Assembly (NCBI RefSeq): GCF_041821065.1 | Contig: NZ_JBGUAX010000003.1 | Span: 1-64,000 of the forward strand | DNA from: Egicoccus sp. AB-alg2 | GTDB taxonomy: Bacteria; Actinomycetota; Nitriliruptoria; Nitriliruptorales; Nitriliruptoraceae | Direction of reading: 5' to 3' | Length of the DNA: 64,000 nucleotides | Shown: positions 56,417-64,000 of the stretch, piece by piece | How the letters are laid out: the number at the start of each line of letters is the position of its first letter | Numbering within the stretch: position 1 is the first letter of the stretch | Position numbers and translations under genes: made by a program | The notes under the pieces: generated by a model | What the model was told of the DNA's origin: nothing | The model's database searches: none | The model's input: only the letters and a program-made list of their open reading frames with translations

Positions 56417-57928
56417 TCAGCTGCGCCGGTACAGCAGGCCCGCACCGGTCAGCAGGCCGAAGAGCCCGGCCGCGAGGAGGCCGCCCAGTGGCAGACCCGT
56501 ACGCGGCAGCTGGCCGGCCGCGGTGCGCGTCGGCACGGCGACCGTCGGCGTCGGCCGGCGGTCGACGACCACCGGGAGTGCCGTCTCCGGCTCACGCTCG
56601 TCGGGAGCGTCGGTGCCGGGTCGGTTCGTGTCATCGTCCTCGTCGACGACCTCGTCGAGGACCTCGTCGCAGAGCGCGAGGACCTCGTCGACGTCCAGCG
56701 TGACCAGGTTGCTGCGGACGTCGTCGACCGTCACCCACACCACGAACGTGGGCAGGTCCAGGTCGTCCGCGCGGGGCCAGGCGAACGGCACGGCCTCGCC
56801 GAGCTCGACGTCGGTCGACCAGAACGGAGCGGCGGCGCCGCTGTGGGCGACGTGCAGCTGCGCGGCGGTCGTGTCGAGGTGGCGTCCCTGGGCGGTCACC
56901 ACGAAGCCGGCGGCACCCTCCGGGCAGACCACGCTCACCTCGAGGTCGACGCCGGCCTCAGGGCCCTCGTCGCCGTCGTCGTCGCCGGGCTGGTCGCCGT
57001 CGTCGTCGCCGGGCTGGTCACCGTTGTCGTCGCCGGGCTGGTCGCCGTCGTCGTCGCCGGGCTGGTCGCCGTCGTCGTCGCCGGGCTGGTCGCCGTCGTC
57101 GTCGCCGGGCTGGTCGCCGTTGTCGTCGCCGGGCTCGTCGCCCGTCACGTCACAGTCGTCGCGGTACGTGTCGCCGCCGGCCTTCACGTCGACCTGTTCG
57201 CCGTCGACCTTCAACCGGACGGTCTGCTTCCCGAAGGCCGTGAAGAACTCGGTCGTCGAGGCGGCAGCGACGGTGCCCTCGCCGGTGATGGCGGTGCCGA
57301 CCACCTCGTACGTGAAGGTCACCTCGACGTCGTTCGGGTTGCTGACGCGCCAGCGGACCTTGCCGTCGCGCTCCTCGACGTCCTCAGGGCACTCCTGCAT
57401 GAAGGTCAGGCGCAGCGGCGCGGGCTTCTCGTCGTCACCCGGGTCGTCGCCCTTGTCGTCGCCCTTGTCGTCGCCGTTGTCGTCGCCGTTGTCGTCGCCG
57501 TTGTCGTCGCCCTCGTCGTCGCCGGTCCCCTCGCAGTTGCTGATCGTCAGCACGGCGTTGCCGGAGCCCGTGTCGCCGGTGTAGGAGACCGAAGCGTCGA
57601 TGTCCGCTGCCGAGCTCGCGCCGGGGGTCGAGAAGTGCACCGCGCCGACGTGCTTGGTCGGCTGGTAGGTCGTCCCGTTGAACGTCAACTGCGCGCTGTC
57701 CACGGATCCGGCCGTGAAGACCCAGTGGATACCGTCGGGACACGGCAGGTTGTCGCTGCCGTTGCCGGTCCACGCGATGGTGCCGCCGTCGGCGGCGGGC
57801 GCGTCCCTCTCCGTGCCGTGGTCGTCCGCGTGTGCTGCCGCTGGTACGAGGGCGGGCGCGAAAGCCGCCATCACCAGCGCCAGCAACGCGACGAGGGAGG
57901 CGGCGTGCCTCCGTCGAATGTGCGTCAT
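56417..57928 (-). CDS. LPXTG surface protein with acidic Gly-Asp repeats
   Basis: 503 residues from ATG 57928 (Shine-Dalgarno AGAGG seven bases upstream). The signal peptide (about 1-33) ends AAAHA. Next come a domain (IAWTGNGSDNLPCPDG to LTISNCEG), a DDxG repeat tract, a second domain (LTFMQECPEDVEER to YRDDCDV), seven GDQPGDDD repeats, a third domain (VSVVCPEGAAG to VLALCDEV), and LPRTG with a membrane helix and RRS tail. Each domain holds one Cys pair. The extreme Asp content would suit high salt or calcium binding; that is inference. Confidence 0.84.
   Translation of the reverse strand: MTHIRRRHAASLVALLALVMAAFAPALVPAAAHADDHGTERDAPAADGGTIAWTGNGSDNLPCPDGIHWVFTAGSVDSAQLTFNGTTYQPTKHVGAVHFSTPGASSAADIDASVSYTGDTGSGNAVLTISNCEGTGDDEGDDNGDDNGDDNGDDKGDDKGDDPGDDEKPAPLRLTFMQECPEDVEERDGKVRWRVSNPNDVEVTFTYEVVGTAITGEGTVAAASTTEFFTAFGKQTVRLKVDGEQVDVKAGGDTYRDDCDVTGDEPGDDNGDQPGDDDGDQPGDDDGDQPGDDDGDQPGDDNGDQPGDDDGDQPGDDDGDEGPEAGVDLEVSVVCPEGAAGFVVTAQGRHLDTTAAQLHVAHSGAAAPFWSTDVELGEAVPFAWPRADDLDLPTFVVWVTVDDVRSNLVTLDVDEVLALCDEVLDEVVDEDDDTNRPGTDAPDEREPETALPVVVDRRPTPTVAVPTRTAAGQLPRTGLPLGGLLAAGLFGLLTGAGLLYRRS
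56971..57138 (-). repeat. 24-bp coding tandem repeat, about seven units
   Basis: Near-exact 24-bp units encode GDQPGDD(D/N). Units differ at few positions, mostly in one codon. High identity at DNA level suggests recent copy-number change. Confidence 0.9.
57431..57523 (-). repeat. 12-bp coding tandem repeat, about seven units
   Basis: GTCGTCGCC(C/G)TT units on the plus strand encode GDD(N/K) on the minus strand within the same surface protein, a second and separate spacer. Confidence 0.85.
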
Positions 57929-58111
57929 GCCAGAACCTCTCGAGCGTCGGCGTCGACTCCCGGGGAGCCGACGCGCTGGTCGGTTCCGGGGTCGGTCTCG
58001 CCACTCGCTCGCTCTGGACCCGAGGACGGCAGCCGGCGCCCTGTACGCGCCCACTGCCGGCTCCGGCGACCGCTTGTTGGTCCAGAGGTCCCTGCGTCCC
58101 CGTACGGTCAC
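57929..58111 (-). promoter_or_regulatory. Structured 5' leader RNA (copy A) of the 503-residue surface-protein gene
   Basis: The counterpart of 55287-55444. P1 pairs 58079-58087 with 58012-58020. ACCUCU (complement of 58084-58089) is fully complementary to the Shine-Dalgarno AGAGGU (57935-57940). Compared with copy B, both strands changed together in P1 (C-G to U-A at the inner end) and in the anti-Shine-Dalgarno pairing, so the structure is supported by covariation between just two sequences. CGGUCGCC could also pair with GGCGAGACCG as a pseudoknot. Confidence 0.74.
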
Positions 58112-58457
58112 CGCGGTTCGGTGTCCGACGCCGCGTTCTCCCATGGATTAGGCGGCGTACCGAGCACTCAAGCGGCTCGCGGCCATGCGGCCGATTGCGA
58201 ATGTCCCTGACGTTCGGCCGTCTTGGCGGCCGGGTCGGCCAGAGCGGGTAGCCCCTTCGGAGGGCTTGCGACCTAGTCCGATAACGCCTCGTAATCGATC
58301 GATCACGGAGCGCTCTGGCTGCGCGAGCTGTCGCCGAACGGGCGGCCGACCGGCGCATGCCTCGCGGGCGGTCGGAGCACGGTCGAGGTGGGCCGGGCCG
58401 GCGGAGCGGGGGTTGAGTCCCCGCCCCTCAACGTCGCGGTCGGTGCGCCGGGCAGCT
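58112..58457. other. Divergent intergenic region before groES
   Basis: On the minus strand CTTGAG and TAATCC, 16 bases apart near 58147-58174, may be the promoter of leader A. Nothing else is recognised; apparent open frames have no support. Confidence 0.4.
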
Positions 58458-58487
58458 CTTGCACTCCTCGAGGGCGAGTGCTAGCGT
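58458..58487 (+). promoter_or_regulatory. groES promoter overlapped by a CIRCE operator
   Basis: CTTGCACTC-N9-GAGTGCTAG (58458-58484) matches CIRCE, the site of the heat-shock repressor HrcA. Within it TTGCAC (58459-58464) and TAGCGT (58482-58487) form a -35/-10 pair with 17 bases between. So HrcA would block polymerase directly until heat stress. Confidence 0.9.
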
Positions 58488-58489
58488 CC

Positions 58490-58522
58490 GCGCTGGCACT
58501 CGGAATCCGGGAGTGCCAGCGC
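58490..58522 (+). promoter_or_regulatory. Second CIRCE-type inverted repeat
   Basis: A perfect 12-bp inverted repeat (58490-58501 with 58511-58522) with a nine-base spacer and the CACTC-N9-GAGTG core. It lies just downstream of the transcription start expected from the first site. Confidence 0.8.
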
Positions 58523-58668
58523 ACCTGACGCGCTGGTGTTCGGGACCGGCCCCTCGGGCCACCGAACCCGGATCCGGGACCCGCGCTGTTCCAGCGCGCC
58601 CACATTTCCGTCCGTCACGGGGTCGCGACTCGCGTCACCCCGCCGAAGACAGACCTAGGGAGGGCACA

Positions 58669-60656
<1,988 letters not shown>

Positions 60657-60689
60657 TCCACGCCCCCGCGGCGAGCACGTCGCACCGGG

Positions 60690-60716
60690 AAGGCCCCGCC
60701 ACACGGCGGGGCCTTT
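60690..60716 (+). terminator. Rho-independent terminator after groEL
   Basis: AGGCCCCGCC (60691-60700) pairs with 60705-60714, loop ACAC, with flanking A and TTT. The best intrinsic terminator in the window, 34 bases past groEL. Confidence 0.88.
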
Positions 60717-60891
60717 CCCGTGGCGGCAGCGCCCGTCGGTCGACCGCGGGTATCCTCCGCGACGCGCGTGGCAGCCACCGCGGTCCTCGATGCCCGTCGC
60801 ACCCCGTTCTCCCGCCCGGGGTGACGACGGTCGCGAACGGAACCGCTGTGATGCCCTTCGCGCGTGCCACGCAGCGGGGGATCGTGTACCG

Positions 60892-62532
60892 GTGGATGAA
60901 CGCAGTGTGCGCGGCGCCGGCGAGTCGTCGGCCGCGCTGATCGATCGGGCCGACGCCGAGCCGTCGGCCCCCGAGCCGTCGGGCCATGGCGCCGCGTGGA
61001 CGGCCACGCTCGTACGCGCCGCGGTGCTGCCGCTGCTGACGACCCTGCCGCTGCTCGGTATCGCCTTCCGGGCCGACAAGCGGTTCAACATCTATGCCTT
61101 CGGGGGCGAGTACCACGGTCGGCCCTGGGGGCTGCTCGTCGACACGGCGCGTGGCGTGCCGACCTACCTCAACAACCACGGCAACTTCCGGCCGCTGGGA
61201 CGGATTCTCGAGCGCAGCCAGGACCTGCTCACCTTCGAGCTGAGTTTTCTGCTCGCCCTGCCCGCGAACGTCACGTCGCGACTGCTCGGTTCGGTGTCGA
61301 TGGTCGCGCTGGTCGTGCTGAGCACGCTGCTGGCCGCCGCCGTCGCCTCGCGAACGCCGTTGCGGGCCGCACCCCCGTCGGCCGTCGCCCACCTCGTCCC
61401 GCTCGCCGCCGCCGGCCTGTTGATCGCCGCCGGTTCGCAGTCGACCGTGGTGCTGTTCACGGACATGTACTTCTCCACGGCGGCCGTGGTCGTCGGCGTC
61501 GCGCTCGTCGCCGTGCGGCACGGCCCCTTCGAACGGCGGCGGCTCGGGACCGGCGCCGTCGTCGGCGCGTTCCTGCTCGGTGCAGCGATGGCGTCGTTCA
61601 ACGAGCTGGCCTACCTCGTCGCGCCGGTGGCCGTGCTGGCCGTGGCCGGCCGCGGGCTGCTGACGCTGCGTCTGTCCGTCCGCGACCTCGTCGCCAGCGC
61701 CGCGGGTCGGCAGCTGGGCGCCGGCATGGCCGGTTTCCTGGCCGTGTTCGTGCCGCTGCGCCTGTACATCGCCCAGCGCTGCAGCGTCACGACGTGCTAC
61801 GCGCAGTCGGAGGTCCACCTCAGCAGCGACGTCCCCGGCGTGCTGGTCAACCGCCTCGGTTCCTGGCTGCCGTGGTCGGCCTGGGACGTGGCCGTCGGAC
61901 GCACCCCCGGGAACTGGTTCCTCACCAGCCGGGCCGCCGACCTGCTGGTGTGGGCCGTCATCGTCGCGCTCGCGGTCGTCATGGCACGCCGGGCGAGCGC
62001 GGCGCCGGTCGTCGGCGGTCGGGCACTGCTGGCGGTCGCGGCGACCGGCGCCGTGACGACGCTGTCCGCGGCGTTGCTCACCGCCCTCAGCCGCGAGGTG
62101 CAGCAGCGGGCACTCGACGGCTGGCCGCTCGGCCACGGCTGGCGCGAGTCCAACCTGCTGCTCGCGGGCGTGGCCATGGTGTTGGTCGCCGGGCTGCTCG
62201 CCCTGGCCGGCCGGGATCGCGGGCCTCGCCGCCGCGCTGTCGTCGCCGCCGGCACGGCCGTGCTTACGGTGGTCTGTCTCGTCACGGTGTCTGCCAACCA
62301 GACCTTCGCCCGTGCCGAGCGCACGTCCGCGGAGCCGCCGTTGCACGACCGCATCGCGCTGGAGATGCTCGCCTTCGTGCCCACGCCCGAGGGTGACGCG
62401 CGTCGGTGCGCCCTGCTCGAGGAGTTCTTCGAGGTCAACGGCAACGAACGCCACCACCAGCGGCTTCGTCATGCCGTCCGCAACGGTGCCCAGGCACAGT
62501 GGGGCCGTCCCTTCTGCGAGGCGGACGCATGA
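60892..62532 (+). CDS. Polytopic membrane protein, probable GtrC-like glycosyltransferase
   Basis: About 546 residues from GTG 60892; the start is uncertain. Ten or more hydrophobic segments begin near residue 40 (AAVLPLLTTLPLLGIAF). A periplasmic-type loop carries RFNIYAFGGEYHGRP. No conserved family motif is certain, but it is coupled to GT2 and GtrA genes, the usual gtrA-gtrB-gtrC set, so it may be the GT-C enzyme that moves sugar from lipid carrier to its outside target. Confidence 0.65.
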   Translation: MDERSVRGAGESSAALIDRADAEPSAPEPSGHGAAWTATLVRAAVLPLLTTLPLLGIAFRADKRFNIYAFGGEYHGRPWGLLVDTARGVPTYLNNHGNFRPLGRILERSQDLLTFELSFLLALPANVTSRLLGSVSMVALVVLSTLLAAAVASRTPLRAAPPSAVAHLVPLAAAGLLIAAGSQSTVVLFTDMYFSTAAVVVGVALVAVRHGPFERRRLGTGAVVGAFLLGAAMASFNELAYLVAPVAVLAVAGRGLLTLRLSVRDLVASAAGRQLGAGMAGFLAVFVPLRLYIAQRCSVTTCYAQSEVHLSSDVPGVLVNRLGSWLPWSAWDVAVGRTPGNWFLTSRAADLLVWAVIVALAVVMARRASAAPVVGGRALLAVAATGAVTTLSAALLTALSREVQQRALDGWPLGHGWRESNLLLAGVAMVLVAGLLALAGRDRGPRRRAVVAAGTAVLTVVCLVTVSANQTFARAERTSAEPPLHDRIALEMLAFVPTPEGDARRCALLEEFFEVNGNERHHQRLRHAVRNGAQAQWGRPFCEADA

Positions 62533-63509
62533 GCCCGGATCCTCGTCAGCGACCGACGCTCAGCGTCGTCAGCCCCGTCCACGACGAGGGCGACGGCGTC
62601 GCGGCCTTCGCCAAGCAGGTCGCCGCCGTCCTCGACGAGCACGGCATCGACTTCGAGGTACTGCTGGTCGACGACGGCTCGCGGGACGACTCCTGGCAGC
62701 ACATCACCGACCTCGCCGCACAGGACCCACGGGTCCACGGCCTGCGGCTGTCGCGGAACTTCGGCAAGGAAGCCGCGATGATCGCCGGCCTCGAGTCGGC
62801 GACCGGGCAAGCCGTCGTCGTCATGGACGCCGACCTGCAGCACCCACCCGACCTGCTGCCGCAGATGGTCGCCCAGTGGCGTGCGGGCGCCGACGTCGTC
62901 GAGGCCGTCAAGCGCACCCGCACCGGCCAATCAGTGCTGCACCAGGTGACGGCCCGCGGCTTCAACCGGCTGTTCTCGCGCGCCACGGGCGTGGACCTGC
63001 AGAACGCCTCCGACTTCCGGTTGCTGTCCCGGCCGGCGGTCGACGCGCTTTGCTCCCTGCCGGAGCGGGTGTTGTTCTTCCGCGGCACCAGCACCTGGAT
63101 CGGGTTCCGGCGGACACGCCTGGAATTCGACGTCGGTGACGTCGGCGAGCGCACGTCGCGGTGGAGCACCCGGTCGCTGCTGCGCCTCGCGCTGGACGGG
63201 TTGACCTCCTTCACGGCCGCGCCGCTGCACCTCGTGACCGTGGCGGCCGTCGTCTTCGCGGTCTTCGCCCTCCTGCTCGGCATCCAGACGCTCGTGCGCT
63301 GGGCGATGGGTGACACCGTGCCCGGCTTCACGACCCTGCTGCTGGTCCTGCTCGTGCAGGGCACGTTCGTGCTGATGGGGCTCGGCATCATCGGCAGCTA
63401 CCTGGCCCGCATCCACGACGAGGTGAAGGGGCGGCCGCGCTACCTCGTCGCCGAGCGCGTGCACGCGGACGACGCTCCGTCGCCCGGCCCGCACGACGGC
63501 ACGTCGTGA
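62529..63509 (+). CDS. GtrB-like polyprenyl-phosphate glycosyltransferase (GT2)
   Basis: 326 residues from ATG 62529. LSVVSPVHDEGDGVAAF, the DDGSRDDSW and MDADLQHPPDL motifs (DXD-like) define the DPM1/GtrB GT2 type. Two C-terminal helices (HLVTVAAVVFAVFALLLGIQ and LLLVLLVQGTFVLMGLGII) anchor it. It would load a sugar onto undecaprenyl phosphate. Overlaps both neighbours by four bases. Confidence 0.87.
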   Translation: MSPDPRQRPTLSVVSPVHDEGDGVAAFAKQVAAVLDEHGIDFEVLLVDDGSRDDSWQHITDLAAQDPRVHGLRLSRNFGKEAAMIAGLESATGQAVVVMDADLQHPPDLLPQMVAQWRAGADVVEAVKRTRTGQSVLHQVTARGFNRLFSRATGVDLQNASDFRLLSRPAVDALCSLPERVLFFRGTSTWIGFRRTRLEFDVGDVGERTSRWSTRSLLRLALDGLTSFTAAPLHLVTVAAVVFAVFALLLGIQTLVRWAMGDTVPGFTTLLLVLLVQGTFVLMGLGIIGSYLARIHDEVKGRPRYLVAERVHADDAPSPGPHDGTS

Positions 63510-63913
63510 GCGCCGGTCCACGAGGGGTCGTCCACCGGCTGGGCGAGCTTCGGCGTCTGGTGCGCTACGGCGTGGCCGGCGCCGCGAGTGCCGCCACCCA
63601 CCTCGGCGTGCTGTTCGTCCTCGTCGAGGTGGTCGGGGTGGTACCCGTGGCCGCCTCCACCGTCGGCTTCCTGTGCAGCGTGGCCGTGTCCTACACGCTG
63701 CAGAAGCGCTGGGTCTTCGCGTCGACGACCGCGACGCGGGTCGCGTTGCCCCGCTTCCTCGCGGTCACCGGCGTCGGGTTGCTCCTCAACGCCGGCATCA
63801 TGGCGGCCGGGACGGCCTGGGCGCAGGGCCATTACGCGCTCGTGCAGCTGGTCGCGTTGGTCGCCATCCCGATCAGCAACTACCTGCTGAACAGCCTTTG
63901 GACGTTCCGCTGA
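63506..63913 (+). CDS. GtrA-like membrane protein (lipid-linked sugar flippase)
   Basis: 135 residues from GTG 63506, four helices. LVRYGVAGAASAATHLGVLF and the closing PISNYLLNSLWTFR are the GtrA family signature. It likely flips the GtrB product across the membrane. Confidence 0.88.
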   Translation: MSAGPRGVVHRLGELRRLVRYGVAGAASAATHLGVLFVLVEVVGVVPVAASTVGFLCSVAVSYTLQKRWVFASTTATRVALPRFLAVTGVGLLLNAGIMAAGTAWAQGHYALVQLVALVAIPISNYLLNSLWTFR

Positions 63914-63965
63914 CACGCACCGGCCGCGCGGTCCGACGACGCGCGTCGGCACGTACGCTTCGCCC

Positions 63966-64000
63966 GTGACGCCTCCCATCCCTCCGGACGACGCGCTCGC
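63966..64000 (+). CDS. Possible start of a further gene, truncated by the window
   Basis: GTG 63966 opens a frame that runs off the end (12 codons visible). TACGCT lies 6 bases upstream (63954-63959), the spacing expected for a leaderless actinobacterial transcript. Too short to identify. Confidence 0.3.
   Translation, partial: MTPPIPPDDAL

Noticed and set aside
55287-58111. Leaders A and B as c-di-GMP-I (GEMM) riboswitches, tempting next to BldD genes
   Set aside because: The GEMM core (GCAAAC and ACGCAAAGCC-type segments) is absent in both copies; they are kept as an unassigned class.

Overview
The window is 64 kb of uniformly high-GC chromosome with actinobacterial gene order: the S10-spc-alpha ribosomal superoperon with secY-adk-map-infA-rpmJ embedded and rpoA-rplQ-truA at its end. 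BldD-type regulators, LPXTG surface proteins, CIRCE-controlled groES-groEL, an F420-type oxidoreductase and many GTG starts fit Actinomycetota. Together with an SLH protein and a CsaB-like pyruvyl transferase they suggest a deep-branching lineage such as Nitriliruptoria; that placement is an inference. I see no rRNA, tRNA, CRISPR array, insertion sequence or prophage.

Layout. 1-18.9 kb: ribosomal proteins, SecY, adenylate kinase, methionine aminopeptidase, IF-1, RNA polymerase alpha and TruA. S3 and L17 carry long acidic tails. 19.1-26.7 kb: a secreted SLH protein, rplM-rpsI, glmM, a lipoprotein, a luciferase-like oxidoreductase and, on the minus strand, csaB. 26.8-41.1 kb: one tightly packed 14-gene plus-strand operon for uptake and breakdown of an unidentified sugar. 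It holds a three-gene ABC importer, several dehydrogenases, an FGGY kinase, a ketose 3-epimerase, two cupins, a phosphotriesterase-family lactonase and a GntR/UTRA regulator fused to a KDPG-aldolase domain. A tandem palindrome over its promoter is the likely operator. 41.2-51.4 kb: glmS, nnr, alr, an S58 peptidase, a divergent uracil-DNA glycosylase, and tsaE-tsaB-rimI-tsaD with a GNAT gene (t6A tRNA modification and protein acetylation).

51.5-58.1 kb, minus strand: a surface-protein island. Two modules each pair an LPXTG protein with a BldD-like regulator that keeps the c-di-GMP-binding signature RGD-X8-RxDD. Between them lies a third, 753-residue LPXTG protein. Two of the three surface genes share a structured 5' leader whose 5' segment is exactly complementary to each gene's own, different Shine-Dalgarno. 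This is a strong candidate for an undescribed translational riboswitch or thermosensor. 58.4-60.7 kb: groES-groEL behind two CIRCE operators. 60.9-63.9 kb: a GtrABC-like glycosylation trio.

How it fits together. Growth functions (ribosome, secretion, chaperonin, t6A) and cell-envelope supply (GlmM, GlmS, Alr, CsaB, Gtr) surround two accessory blocks: a self-regulated sugar operon and a surface-protein island apparently wired to c-di-GMP and RNA-based control.
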